A stretch of DNA of 64,000 nucleotides. Origin: Ditylenchus dipsaci (taxonomy: Eukaryota > Nematoda > Chromadorea > Rhabditida > Anguinidae). Each line of letters opens with the position of its first letter. Within the stretch, counting starts at the first letter, position 1. The notes beneath the pieces are model-generated. The model searched no databases. It saw only the letters and a list, made by a program, of their open reading frames with translations, and was not told the origin of the DNA. The stretch lies in assembly GCA_004194705.1 (NCBI GenBank), contig SADC01000411.1, forward strand, positions 42,922 to 106,921, in the 5' to 3' direction. Below are positions 1 to 12,298 of this stretch, piece by piece. The translations under genes and the position numbers were made by a program.

Positions 1-2030
1 TCTCAGTTGGAGTGGTCAAAGAATCAAGATGCTATAACCCGAGTGGTGGTCATTCATGGTACGCTGACTGTTTTTTCCTTCTGTGTTTCAAAATAAATCT
101 TCTTGATTCAGTCGTCCTCGCTTCTTCGCTGCGTCTCAGTTATAGTGGTTGAAGAATCAAGGTCTATACACGAGTGGTGTTCATTCATGGTACGCTGACT
201 GTTTTTCTTCTGTGTTTCAAAAATAAATCTTCTTGATTCAGTCGTCTTCTTTTCTTCGCTGCGTCCAGTTGAGTGGTCAAAGAATCAAGATGCTATACCC
301 GAGTGGTGGTCATTCATGGTACGCTGACTGTTTTTCCTTCTGTGTTTCAAAATAAATCTCTTGATTCAGTCGTCCTCGCTTTCTTCGCTGCGTCTCAGTT
401 ATAGTGGTTGAAGAATCAAGGTTCTATACACGATGGTGTCATTCATGGTACGCTGACTGTTTTTTCTTCTGTGTTTCAAAATAAATCTTCTTGATTCAGT
501 CGTCTTCTTTTCTTCGCTGCGTCTCAGTTGGAGTGGTCAAAGAATCAAGATGCTATACCCAGTGGGTGGTCATTCATGGTACGCTGACTGTTTTTCTTCT
601 GTGTTTCAATAAATCTTTCTTGATTCAGTCGTCCTCGCTTCTTTCGCTGGTCTCAGTTATAGTGGTTGAAGAATCAAGGTGCTATACCCGCGTGTGGACA
701 TTCATGGTACGCTGACTGTTTTTTTTTCTGTGTTTCAAAATAAATTTCTTGATTGTCGTCTCTTTTCTTCGCTGCGTTCAGTTGGAGTGGTCAAAGAATC
801 AAGATGCTATACCGAAGTGGTGGTCATGTCATGGTAACGCTGACTGTTTTTCCTTCTGTGTTTCAAAATAAATCTTCTTGATTCAGTCGTCTTCCTTTTC
901 TCGCTGCGTCTCAGTGGAGTGGTCAAAGAATCAAGGTGCTATTACCAAGTGTGGTCATACATGGTACGTGACTGTTTTTTTTCTGTGTTTCAAATAAATC
1001 TTCTTGATTCAGTCGTCTTCTTTTCTTCGCTGCGTCTCAGTTGGAGTGGTCAAAGAACAAGATGCTGTACCCTAGTGGTGGTCATCTCATGGTACGCTGA
1101 CTGTTTTTCCTTCTGTGTTTCAAAATAAATCTTCTTGGTTCAGTCGTCTTCTTTTCTTCGCTGCGTCTCAGTTGGAGTGGTCAAAGAATCAAGGTGCTAT
1201 ACCCAAGTGGTGGTCATACATGGTACGTTGACTGTTTTTTTCTGTTTTCAAATAATCTTCTTGATTCAGTCGCTTCTTTTCTTCGCTGCGTCAGTATAGT
1301 GGTCAAAGAATCAAGATGCTGTACCCTTAGTGTGGTCATTCATGGTACGCTGACTGTTTTTCTTCTGTGTTCAAAATAAATCTTCTTGATTCAGTCGTCT
1401 TCTTTTCTCGCTGCGTCTCAGTTGGAGTGGTCAAAGAATCAAGGTGCTATACCGTGGTGGTCATACATGGTACGTTGACTGTTTTTTTCTGTGTTTCAAA
1501 ATAAATCTTCTTGATTCAGTCGTCTTCTTTTCTTCGCTGCGTCTCAGTTATAGTGGTCAAAGAATCAAGGTCATACCGAGTGGTGGTCATACATGGTACG
1601 TTGACTTTTTTTTTCCGTTTTTCAAAATAAATCTTCTTGATTCAGTCGTCTTCTTTTCTTCGCTGCGTTCAGTGGAGTGGTCAAAATCAAGGTGCTATAC
1701 CCGAGTGGTGGTCATACATGGTACGTTGACTGTTTTTTTTCTGTGTTTAAAATAAATCTTCTTGATTCAGTCGTCTTCTTTCTCGCTGCGTCTCAGTTGG
1801 AGTGGTTGAAGAATCAAGGTGCTATACCCGCGTGGTGGTCATACATGGTACGTTGACTGTTTTTCTATGTTTCAAAATAAATCTTCTTGATTCAGTCGTC
1901 TTCTTTCTTCGCTGCGTCTCAGTTTGAGTGTTGAAGAATCAAGGTGCTATACCGCGTGGTGGTCATTCATGGTACGGTGACTGCTTTTGTCCTTTATCTT
2001 TTTCAACAAATTTTTTTGATTCAGTTACTG
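1..2030 (+). repeat. Tandem array, ~128-bp unit, about 16 copies
   Basis: The phrase GAATCAAG...CTATACCCGAGTGGTGGTCAT...GGTACG...TGACTG returns every 123-131 bases, near 14, 145, 272, 403, 534, 662, 788, 918, 1046, 1175, 1301, 1426, 1554, 1677, 1801 and 1927. The first six copies alternate between two subtypes (GTGGTCAAAG and GTGGTTGAAG), which is a dimeric higher-order repeat. Copies differ mainly by one-base gains and losses, so every short open frame across it is accidental. Each unit also contains TTCAAAATAAATCTTCTTGATTC. A further decayed copy lies at about 2175-2215. The array runs off the left edge of the window. Confidence 0.95.
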
Positions 2031-2901
2031 TTTTTTGAATGATTGATTTCAGTAGTTCGCGCTTGCATCAATATCAATAAATTCGCTCAAATGTTAACAA
2101 CGGATGACCGCGTGGTTTTTTATTCAAATTTTTTTAATTCAGTCGTTCTATCTTCTTCATGGTATCTCGAGAGAAAGCTGAAGAATCAAGGTGCTATACC
2201 CGAGTGGTGGCCTTCGACACTATTTCTGCCTCTTTGTCTGTGTTGATAGCAAGAATAATCCTCAAGAATAAAAACGACAGCAATCATTTAAGAATTGAAT
2301 TTTCGCATTTTGTCAATAAAAAGTTATGATTTTATGCTTTTTAAGTTTGTGTTTTCTCTTCACTTCGTCATGATTTGTCTTAAGCGCGATATCACATGTC
2401 TCTACTGTCATGTCTGAAGTGTTTGATCTGTGTCATGTCAGATGTGTGATGTTTTATAAGTCGCAATCAAATGAGTGAAATTTTGCATTTTGATTTAACT
2501 GAGTGGTTTTTAGTAGTTATGGTAGTGCAAGGAAGCTCGAGCGAGAAAAAGCTGAAGAGGACTTCATGTTGGAGAACCGAGTGGTGGCAGTTTTGGTTTG
2601 ACTAAAAGTCAGAAAATCATTTTTATGAGTTTTTTCCACTAATTTTAAATACTTTTAGATAAAGTTGCGGCTAAAATATTTTGATTTCTCGATCAGATGA
2701 TTCATCATGGATGACCTGCACGGTGGCAATTTCTTGATAGTGGTTCTGTCTCGAAAGATTTGCAGAGTGATCTACACCATCAAAGAAAAAAGACGCTCTA
2801 TTCTGTCATCTTTCGTTCAATTCCAAAATTGATTGTAGGGGAGCAATATATGTAACACTTTGAAAAATTTTCTGCACCAGCTGTAAAAAATATCTTTATA
2901 G
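2031..2901 (+). other. Decayed repeat-derived stretch between the array and the OB-like gene
   Basis: There is no convincing gene here. Pieces related to the array core recur at 2175-2215 (GAATCAAGGTGCTATACCCG), at about 2545-2595 (GAGAAAAAGCTGAAGAG...CGAGTGGTGGCAG) and near 2710-2730 (GACCTGCACGGTGGCAATTT). Spacing and similarity fall away toward the right. This suggests older duplications of one module, now drifting. Confidence 0.5.
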
Positions 2902-4145
2902 TGATCTACTTCTGCAAGTGGTGTGCATGGAAGATGTGGTTACTTACGACAGAAGCACAAAATTAGAACTGTGGTTGGAAGTGATGGCAAAAGCCCCATC
3001 CTTCATTCAGCTTAGCGCTTGGGATAAGTATCGAGACGCTTTCGCAGTTTCAACATCCCCTCAATGCCTCAATTCTTCCTTTGACAGCAATTTTTCATCA
3101 TTCATGTCTCTCATGGTAATATATGGTTATTTTAATTATTTTAATTTTTTTGGTTTTCAGGGAAAAACAGTGATTTTCAAGAGTGTCTCAGTTGTAGGTC
3201 CTCCAAAAGACCAACTCTACAATCTTGGCAATGTGGAAATGGCTCTCAGTTATAAAGATGCTTCCGCGGTGACATTGTGGCTGATGCTTCTTTGATCATT
3301 GAAAACATATGAACGAATATTTCGATTTCCTCCTGGAATTCAAATTCCAACCTGAATGGTGGCCATTTCTGTCCAGTGACGCTGAAGGATCTCAAAAAAT
3401 CTACGAAAGTGCTTGAATGTAGGTCTTTCGAAAATCAAGAGGGAAGTTAATGTAACTATTTAGAGACCTCAGATATATCTGAAGCACGTTGAACCTATTC
3501 GACATTTTGTAAAAGATGACGTTATCAGTGTGTGTTTGACTTTTACGAACCGATGGTCTAGAAAGCGTGCAAGTAACAGCATGAATTGCGTTGCTGTTGT
3601 GCTTAGACATTTTCTTGACTCTGCTAAGGTTATAATTGATATTTTTACTAGCATGATCTTTTATGTTTCAGGTAGCTATGTTCATTTGCAAAATGTCAAA
3701 ATGAATCGACCAGGTTGTTTCACATTCTCAATGGCATCGAAGTTTGAAATCTTCAAAAGCTCTGAAGGCTTCGGTCCAGCGGCAAAGACTTTGAGCCAGC
3801 TTATCGTCAACTTGGAACAAAAAAATATTTTGAAAGATTGTATTCTTTAAAATTTTGCGCTTTTTTAGTCTCGCTCGACTCCAAATTATCACTGAGATAA
3901 TCGACCTGCATGGTGGCCTTTATTTTGGATGGCTTCACACACAGCTTCTTTTCCAAAACAAAACTGATGCAGAAATCGATGACGAAATATACGTGCGAGA
4001 AGCTACAGTTGACTGGACAGGTATTATAAAAGATAACAGTCGATATTCTGACATAAAAACCGAGTTAAGGCAGCGTGTTGTCCATCACTGTTATTTCGTT
4101 GGATCACTTCACCATAAGAAAGAGAATTTATTCAGTGAAAATTAA
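2902..4145 (+). CDS. Multi-exon gene of unknown product, possibly an OB-fold single-strand nucleic-acid binding protein
   Basis: Supported exons are 2902-3115 and 3161-about 3310, joined in phase by a 45-bp intron (GTAATA...TTTTCAG). Then come 3473-3628 after CTCAG, about 3672-3845 after TTTCAG, and probably about 3870-4145 after TTTTTTAG. The first pair reads VCMEDVVTYDRSTKLELWLE...GKTVIFKSVSVV. The third and fourth read KDDVISVCLTFTNRWSRK...VVLRHFLDSAK and YVHLQNVKMNRPGCFTF. Alternating hydrophobic strands and the 'YVHLQNV' turn look like OB-folds of the RPA/POT1 type. That is my inference only and no diagnostic residue settles it. One-base frame breaks occur near 3262 and at the 3628/3672 junction. 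The start codon is not identified. Short homologies to the adjacent tandem array lie near 3342-3390 and 3895-3925. Confidence 0.45.
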
Positions 4146-4512
4146 ACGTTGACGAACTGGAATATCCATCGGAGGAGAAGAAAGACGGTTAAAAAATATT
4201 AGGCTCTTTGTTTGCAAAATATCTGTTATTCTGTTTGTTTATGTTATTTGTTCGTGTTAGAAATAAATATTTGTTTGAGACTGTTTAAAAATTAAGTTTC
4301 TCTAATTTTTACGCGCTTATTTTTTGCAAGCTTCAATTATTCTGTTATAAAAAAGTATTAAAACTTCTATAATTTTCTAAATTTGTTGAGTGAAAGATCT
4401 CATTCTGGTAGCACTGAATTTAAAATGTCAGGACAGATATAATATTATGCAACAAATGTTCATCGAAAATATAAATCCACCCGCAGGGCGGGCAAAAACT
4501 AGTAGATAGATA

Positions 4513-5268
4513 AATAAAGGATGGTACTTTCTTTCTTACGCAAACACTTGAAATTACCGCAAATCATTTTTTTATTACGCAATTTGATTTTCCCGCAAAA
4601 TACTTTTTATTACCGCAAAATACTTTTTTTTTACCGCAAAATACTTTTTTCTTACCGCAAAAATACTTTTTCTTACCGCAAAAAATTTTCTCGTCGTTTT
4701 TAGTCAAAATTTTGCGGAATTTGAATTTTTCAGTCAGGAAACAACTTGGATCCCTCAGAATCCCACCCCAGAATGGCAGAAGCCCCTGAAAGTTGCTTTT
4801 TTCGGGTTTACTAAAGGGGGGTAAACTTTTTGCGAAAATTCGATTGAGCGGATCGGATTCGGGTCCGATCGCTCAATCGCCAACACTCCACCCTGAACAC
4901 TCGAAACCACCATAAACTGGAATCTGAGCGATTAAGCCCATCGGACCGAAATCTGATCCGCTCAATCGATTTTTCTCGAAAAGTTTACTCCCCTTTAGTA
5001 AACCCGAAAAAACAACTTTCAGGGCTTCTGGCCATTCCGGGGTGGGATTCTGAGGGATCCGAGTTATTCGCGTAAGAAAAAAGTATTTTGCGGTAAGAAA
5101 AAAGTATTTTGCGGTAAGAAAAAGTATTTTGCGGTAAGAAAAAGTATTTGGCGGTAAGAAAAAAGTATTTGCGGTAAGAAAAAGTATTTGCGGGAAATCA
5201 AATTGCGGTAATAAAAAAAATGATTTGCGGTAATTTTCGAGTGTTTTGCGGTAAGAAAAAAATATTAT
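4513..5268. repeat. Foldback element with TTACCGCAAAATAC array arms
   Basis: The left arm (about 4521-4700) iterates TTACCGCAAAATACTTTTT. The right arm (about 5070-5265) iterates its reverse complement, GCGGTAAGAAAAAGTATTT. Between them lies a second palindrome (4740-5065): GGGTTTACTAAAGGGG...CGATTGAGCGGATC and its inverse GATCCGCTCAATCG...CCCTTTAGTAAACCC. The same inner palindrome recurs with other outer arms at about 24120-24365 and 42895-43265. The inner and outer parts are therefore separable modules. Confidence 0.9.
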
Positions 5269-5783
5269 CCATAAATAAATGTCTTACATAGTTTTTTTGA
5301 AAATGCCGCTTCGGGCGGTTGGCCAAAATATGGCCACGATTATGATTTTTCAAAGATACAACTTTTATATTTCTACACTTGCAAGTTAAAATGCATTGTT
5401 AGCTGCATTATTAATACTTGGAAAAACGACGAGCACTTTCTTGAGTCCGTAACTTTTTTCTCCTATGTTAATATAATTTTTACTATGTTTAATTAAAGAG
5501 CAGGGTTTTTCCTACCCGTAGGTAAAATTTTTAACAAACATTCAGAAAGACAAATAGAAAATAGAAAGACAGCTTATGCTGAGTAACTTTTTGACCAAGA
5601 ACACTACGAAAATTTGTTTTTAGAACCAAAATTAGTTTCTTTGCCTGAATTTGGTGAGATCTGGTCAAAATTGCTATTGGTTTCTGAAATATGACAATTT
5701 TGATGACCACATTAAATTTAGACCACTGGATTCGTAATGATCGTAATATAGCTTTTGGCAATATTTCAAGCACATCTTAGCTT

Positions 5784-6662
5784 AAAGGACCATGGTCTTT
5801 GCACGCAGTGGCATGTGCGGAATTTGAATTGGATATTATTTTTTTGTGGCTCGCTCACGGACTGCGACTTAGATTGAAACTCAGACTTAGACTGAAACTC
5901 AAGAGTATTCATAAAGCTCTTTTCTAATTAATGAAAGACATACAGAAAACGTTAAATGAATATGACCAATGGTCACTGACCATTGGTCAGTATAGGAACG
6001 TTTTGAAGCTGTTGTCAGCCGTTAGGGCCTGCTTACAATGGGATGTCGATGTCGAAGTAAAAGTGGTGTCCAGATCTCGCGTTTCCCATAGGAAAATGCC
6101 AAATCTGATATAGATGACCTACACCTACTTTTTGATTTTAGGTATAGGTCATCTATATCAGATTTGGCATTTTCCGATGGAAAACGCGAGATCTAGACAC
6201 CACTTTACTTCGACATCGACATTCCATTGTAAGCGGGCCTTAAAGACATAACCACATAAAAAAACTTTCTTAGTTTCAATCTCACGCCGTAAACACCTAG
6301 ACAAAGACTTCGACTAAAAAATATTCCTGTAGGCAAAATATTTGCAGTCTAAGTGTTAGTCGCCGTCCGCGAACAAGCCATAAATCTCTATATAGTACTT
6401 GGGACAGGGAGTCACGCTTTTTTTACTTCGGAGACTAAAATGGGTCGTAGAGGAGGAAATAATTTTTGTCGCTGACACCATCAAAATAAAAATTTTGGCA
6501 AATTCAAAATGCGCGCGGGACACTTCTCTTTCGCATCGCACTGTACTCTTTGGAGTCATATCAAACGACTCCAAAGAGTATAAGGAGAGACGAAAGAGAA
6601 GTGTCCCCCGCCAATTCAAATTTCGCACATGTCGCTGCGCGCAAAAACCATGGTCCTTTAAA
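5784..6662. repeat. Nested palindromic element, AAAGGACCATGGT termini
   Basis: The left end (5784-5832) reads AAAGGACCATGGTCTTTGC then a CAGTGGCATGTG...AATTTGAATTGG segment. The right end (6608-6662) is its inverse, ending in ACCATGGTCCTTTAAA. Inside is a separate palindrome at about 6025-6240 (GTCGATGTCGAAGTAAAAGT and its inverse around a GATATAGATGACCTA core). A third inverted pair at 6507-6605 has the core GACACTTCTCTTTCG. Relatives of the outer family occur at 28165-28530 and 45255-45455. Confidence 0.8.
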
Positions 6663-6684
6663 AAAAGTAGACCCTTGTGTTATT

Positions 6685-6836
6685 ATTAGGGTTGTTGATT
6701 GGTAATTACCCGGTAATTACCGGAAAATTACTTTTCCGGCCTTATTTCTCCGTAATTACTTGGGTAATTACCCGAAATCACCCGGGTAATTACCCGGAGA
6801 AATACTTTTTCCGGAGAATTACCCAACCCTAGTTAT
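6685..6836. repeat. TAGGGTTG-ended element built of GGTAATTACC palindromes
   Basis: It runs from TTATTAGGGTTG to CAACCCTAGTTATTA. The interior is a string of self-complementary 10-12-mers (GGTAATTACCGG, TTCCGG, CCGGGTAATTACCCGG), so each subunit and the whole can fold. A second element with the same ends but a different palindromic word lies at 50413-50570. Confidence 0.75.
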
Positions 6837-8670
6837 TATTCATTTTGCATGCTTTTTTGTATACGAATTTTACAAAAAACGAAAATCAATACCAAAAAAA
6901 GTGGGAAAAACTCGAATTGCGCCAAAAATGTTGCAAAAGTACCTGAAAATCTTGGCTATCTCAAGATCATCGGAAACATTGCAAGAAAAAGCTTTTTGAA
7001 GCCAAAACATAAGAAAAAAATTTGCACCAGGTGGACATCCAAATTCACCACTTGTCCCCGGATACGGATTGAGAGAACCGAAAAGTTAACTTCTTTATTT
7101 TAACCTATCCGCCTGGGTATCCATTAAACGGTGGCATTCACCCATCCAAAATACCTCTATACAGCTAGCCCACCAAGGCATTCAGTACCACTACCTAGGC
7201 ACTTTCCCCTGAGTATCGATACTTAGACAATGCCTTTGTGTTAACGCCTGAGCAGATTTACATAAATTCAACAACCTGGGTGCCACCTGGATGCCTTATA
7301 AGATATAAAATAACTCCAAAACTAAAATTCCTGCAAGTTAAAACACTGTCTTAGCATTATCAAACCGTGTTCAGGATACGATTCTGGATAGGCTACATTG
7401 ATTTTAATTACTTTTAGATGAACCCAGAATCTTGGATTCTGGAAGTGAATACCATTTAGGAGTGGTACCAGGTGGTTCTATACCCAGGCTGAGACTGACT
7501 GGCTCTACTGACCAGTACTGGTCCTATACAAACTAGTTTATGATATTATTAAAGGAAAATAATGTCTGCTACCACCAGGATTCAAACCTGTTACCTTCAA
7601 AATTTGGAGGGGATTTCTTGGAGGGTGAATTTGCCGCGGAGGAATTCACCGAAGGAGAAAATATTGCCTCGGGAAATTTACATGGAGCTGATGAAAAGAG
7701 GGCTTCTAGATAACAGAATAGAGTTAACTATCTGGCCCCCTTTTTACTGCCCCCTTTTACAGCCATCTTTTACCGGCGCCTTTTTACAGCACCCTTTTTA
7801 CCCACAACCCCAATCCATTCTAGTTTGTTCTAGAAGTAAATGTAGCGTATTTGTCCAAATTTCTTAGTGATAATCAGTGAGTATTATTTTTCGATGTACC
7901 GTATTTCTTCTAATCGCCGCCCCGGGGCGCTTAGTTGGTGTGGTCGGAAATTGTAACCTGTTTATACAATCCGAAAACGTCAATAATTAGGCGAGTAGTA
8001 AACTAAATGTGTAAATATATTTTCAAAGAAAATGGCAGACGCAGGGCTTCCGAATGTGTGGTCGTGCAAAAAATATGGATGCTTGGGAAAAAAATTATGG
8101 CCAAAACAAATGTGGGAGAAGTAGTTGGATCACCCTGTATTTTTCTAAAATGTCATAAAAATTTGCGGATCCTCCACGCGGTTGACTAAATTGACTAAAA
8201 CAAAAACCGAGGTTGTGAAGCGAGTATATTTTTTCGAGCATATTTGTGAATTTCGAGCATATGCTTGGCCTGCAGTCCAACCATGATATGAAACGCAGTT
8301 TAACTGTACAGTCACATTTAACCTCAGAATAGGTCAAGCATGTGCTCGAAAATGCCCTAAAAGTGAGCATATGCTCGAAATCAATCTGCTCGAGCGCTTT
8401 CATAGTCATAGAAGAAACCCTAAAACTAAAAGCACGTGGAGTGAAACAGATATCCACCAAAAGTCATAACAATTTTACAACCTCAAAGTCCAAACCTTGA
8501 AAACATTTTGTTCAGTCTTAGTAGGCTCAGCATCATTTCCACTCGAATTGGCATAGTTTTCGTAGCGAAACTCCGAGGAGCATTTTGAGTGGGGTTGTCG
8601 AACTCATTTTCCAAACTGAAATTATTCAACAGTTATAGTAGTTGCAGTAGTGATTAGTGGTTTGAATTTA
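6837..8670. other. Gene-poor stretch with SINE-like fragments
   Basis: I see no supportable coding exon. Short CCAGGTGG/CACCTGG-rich pieces (7020-7060, 7270-7300, 7440-7500) resemble the tRNA-like SINE ends found at 14.9-15.5 and 55.5-56.7 kb. A single MITE-like end, TGTACCGTATTTCTTCTAAT, starts at about 7895. About 7700-7870 contains CCCCTTTTTACAGC-type iterations. AGCATATGCTCG-like repeats occur at 8225-8390. Confidence 0.45.
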
Positions 8671-11600
8671 TTACATAGGATGCACTTGAGAGTTGGTTTT
8701 GACAGGTTTATTGAGAACTTCAGCTATTTGCTGCATGGAGAGGGTAGAAGGTCGTTGGAGAATGGAGGATGTCTCGGAACTTGAATTTTTAGCCTTTTTC
8801 ACACTCTCATTCCCATATATTAGTGGCTCTCTTTCCTCATTGGAAGAAAGTAGAGGAGATTTCTCGTTCGATTCGCCATGAGCACTTCGTTGACGATTTT
8901 CAGAGGCGATAGAAAAGGAAGGTGGTGCACTCATGGGTGGATGGGCTTTGCGTTTCTTGCCTTCTATAATAAGATAGAGTAATAGGACATTATATAAATT
9001 TAATCAACTGCATCAGCTAGCAATGAAGTCACAATAAACCATAATTTAAGGGCAATATCTTACAGCTAGCCGAATAGCGACCGGATTCTACTCAGCTAGA
9101 GATTATAAATTTTTGACAATCTATATTAGAAAAGTAGATATCGAAAAACAACCGAACAATATTTGAAAATCCATAAGGCATTATATTCATATTGCATGAA
9201 AGCAATCCATATATGGCACAGCAGAATAACTAGAACGGATAAATCGATCTGGAAACTAAAAACCTGTATCATTTGTAATTTCTGAGTTCTTCGAATCTTA
9301 AAATATTACAGGCTAGAAAGACTTAAGCTGTCTATGTGACTTGTGGTCCTGCGAGGACCCACGAGTATTTACAAGACAAACCTATTAACACACTTAAAAC
9401 CCTCCAGAACTGACTTCAGAAAAGAACATGACGGACAGACACATCATTTTATTTAAATGGGATAGGCGAAGTAGAGGAATGATATATGTGGATGAGGAAC
9501 TAAAAGAAATCAACGGTGAAAAATCGCACACATCTCCACGAGATTCGGCTAAAAATAATTCTAGGCCCTTCATACATAAACAGAGACAAATTAAAAGAAA
9601 TACGAAGAGATACAAGAAGACAAGAGACAACATTGAATGATTTATTAAGGAGTTTCACACAAAGATCATTTAGGCGTAACCAGATTCTCATAGAAGTTAA
9701 AATTCAAGTAAAGCAAGTTGCTAGAATTGGGTGTGACTTGGATTGCTGAATTTCTACCTTGACTCAAAGTTGCTGACTCGGAACCAACAGAAGCTTTTCC
9801 CAAGGCATTGACTGGTGCTGAAAATCTGCTCGGGTCGATACTGTTTTTCTGGTGGTTATAAAACTGTTTTGCCTAAAATATCATGGTCATTATTTCTCAA
9901 CCAATGAAAATATAAATGCTTACTTTTAGAAGACATTGCAATTTCAAACTTAGTTCTGGTACTTGTTCGCTGTAGAAGAGAAATTCATGCGGATATGCCC
10001 AAGAATATGCCTAAACATCCCCAATACACAGAATTACCAATGAAAAGGGATAACTACAGTAAAATCTGGTTACAATATCACCCGGAGGGGAAGCATGTGG
10101 GGTAAAGTTTTACCCAGGGGTAACGCCAAATCGAGGGATCACTCTGACACTTTATTTAAAGCCAACCAAATTGGTCTATTTCTGCGTGACATTTAAAAGG
10201 GGGTGACGTTATAACCAGAAGTGACCGTAGATCTAATAGTGATTGGCTGCAGAATTTTACAGGGATTATTGAGAACTCATTTTGACCGCAACTTTTATAT
10301 CTCCTGAATTTTGAAAATTTGTTTTCACCGATACGAAAAAAAGTTATAGGCAAAATAAAAGTTTTACAGCTCTTAGAACACTCTGCATTAATCAGAAATA
10401 TCTAAATATTAGGGTTGGCCTACCTCCCTCCCTCTACCTTTACCTTAAAAGTACCCCTGAAAATTTTGAGCGGCTCGTGGCTATAGGCATCGAGCAGCCT
10501 TTAGGGCGAGATAAATAGGAAAATGGGCAAATCAAATCCGCTTTTAAATTTTAACACGAAACCTGCTTGGAAATTCATCGAAAAGCAGGCTAGCCCAAAA
10601 AGTTAAATTAAAATACTTACTAATGCCCTGAAGACGAACCGATTCTCGTAGCACTAAACACAACATATTGACTGAATTCTATGGTCCTAGCCCGCATGTG
10701 AATGCATACCTGAACATCAAACAAGTCTTCTAAGCAGAGAAATAGGCATTGATTGGGAGGCATGTCCTGAACCACTACCAAAGCTAACCGCTGAAAAATT
10801 GTATAAAAAAACACATCCGAATAGGAATCCTTCCTTACTGTTATATGGATGCGGACCTCTTTGGATCGTAGCCTGATTATAGACGTATTTTGCGGATATA
10901 CACCAGCATTCATGAAGAACATTGCTGAACGCCCACACACGTCTTTGAGCCACTCTTTCCAGAACATCATATCTGAAAATTAGTCAGTGTCGCCTTTTTG
11001 CATTTAACCGATGGAGTTTTATCCCATTCCAGCTTTAAAAGTCAACAAATAAGAGCAATGACCCCTGAGCCACGGATACATTATGAAAACCATAATATAG
11101 ATGCCCAAAATTTTTTACAAATTTTGACTGCCAGCTATACTATTTTTGTGGACATTCCGAACAGGCGAACCAGATTTATCAAGAAGTTTGGGACGCTCCA
11201 CAAGAATATGCAAAAACATCGTAGAAATCCTTTTGGGTCACAGTCAGTATCCCTTCTCTGTTTAGACACGTTTTTCCTTTCTTTCAAGTTTTTTTTTCCA
11301 AACACTTTCACAAGCAATACCGAAAATAAATATATGGATAGCAAACAAGCTATTACCTATTTACTCTGATAGAACGACCGATCGGTCTACTCTTCACCCC
11401 CTCAAGACGAGAAAATAAAAGGTCAATCTCGAGATTTTTGGGTGAACACCCAAAACCTAAAAAGCAGAACCAGTTGTGCTCGCGGGAGTTAGGAAAATGC
11501 AACAAAAAGCTTGGCAAGGCATTTATTTTGATCCAGGCTTTCAAAGTTATGTGGGTCGTTCTATCAGAGGGGCTCGTTCTAGCTAAATACGGTATCCACT

Positions 11601-12298
11601 AATTATTTTAAGCATTAGATGTCTAGTGTCCAGACAAAATGATTGTAACAGGAAATTGAAATTCGCCTCGTGATTTTTGATGTCCGGGAGCATGAGGAAG
11701 ACCTAACGGAAAAACACCAATAACTAATCAAACAAACTAACGCTCAACATCACAGAACGAGAACACGAGTGTTTGCCCTTGCACCTAAACTCCACATGAG
11801 TTAAAAAACTGCAATGAAAAAATAGAAAAAGGACACACCAGCACTGCCAACGTCTTATTTGTCTTCTTAAACTTGAACCCTGTGAATATAGACTAACCAT
11901 AAACTGTGTACCAGAAAGAATTTTCCAAGAGAACCAACCATATTCGTAGCCAATGTAGTTCTGTAGATAAAACAAATCTATATGGTCCCCTTTCTCGCGA
12001 GCCCTGTCGTTCTTGAATATCCCGATTAGCGGTGCTTCCGTCGCTGTTCTCCTTTGGCACACTGCAAAGACTTCTTACAATATTAGCAATTAGCACAGAG
12101 GCAAAACCAACCACAATATCTCGAACGCCACTAAATTTTTAAGCATTACACAAAATTTAAGTAAGAATCCACCGAAAAACCACAAACCTTGTTATTGCTG
12201 AGAATTCTGATAGTCGATTCGATTCGTAGTCCATTGTCGTAAAGCAATACTTCTTCTCTTGGTCGTAGCCACTTGCAGATTAGGTTCATATGCTTGGG
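8671..12298 (-). CDS. Multi-exon gene, product not recognised; Ser-rich C-terminus with a KKRK motif
   Basis: Exons, 5' to 3' on the minus strand, are 12188-12298, 11898-12061, 11839-11879, 11742-11808, 10839-10972, 10710-10790, 9924-9969, 9758-9872 and 8671-8963. Most have clean GT/AG borders. The 48-bp intron 10791-10838 is typical. Phases join without correction at 11898/11879, 10839/10790, 9924/9872 and 9758/8963. One-base indels are needed near 11803 (a T run) and between the first two exons. Readable pieces include KHMNLICKWLRPREEVLLYD, VYGFKFKKTNKTLAVL, RLALVVVQDMPPNQCLFLC and EQVPELSLKLQCLLK. The last exon starts EGKKRKAHPP, a possible nuclear signal, and is rich in Ser/Asn/Glu to the stop at 8671. 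The 5' end is not found. I cannot name the family. Confidence 0.6.

Noticed and set aside
491..1755. Several 60-100-codon plus-strand frames across the tandem array
   Set aside because: They change frame between units because of one-base indels and repeat the same words. They are satellite artefacts.
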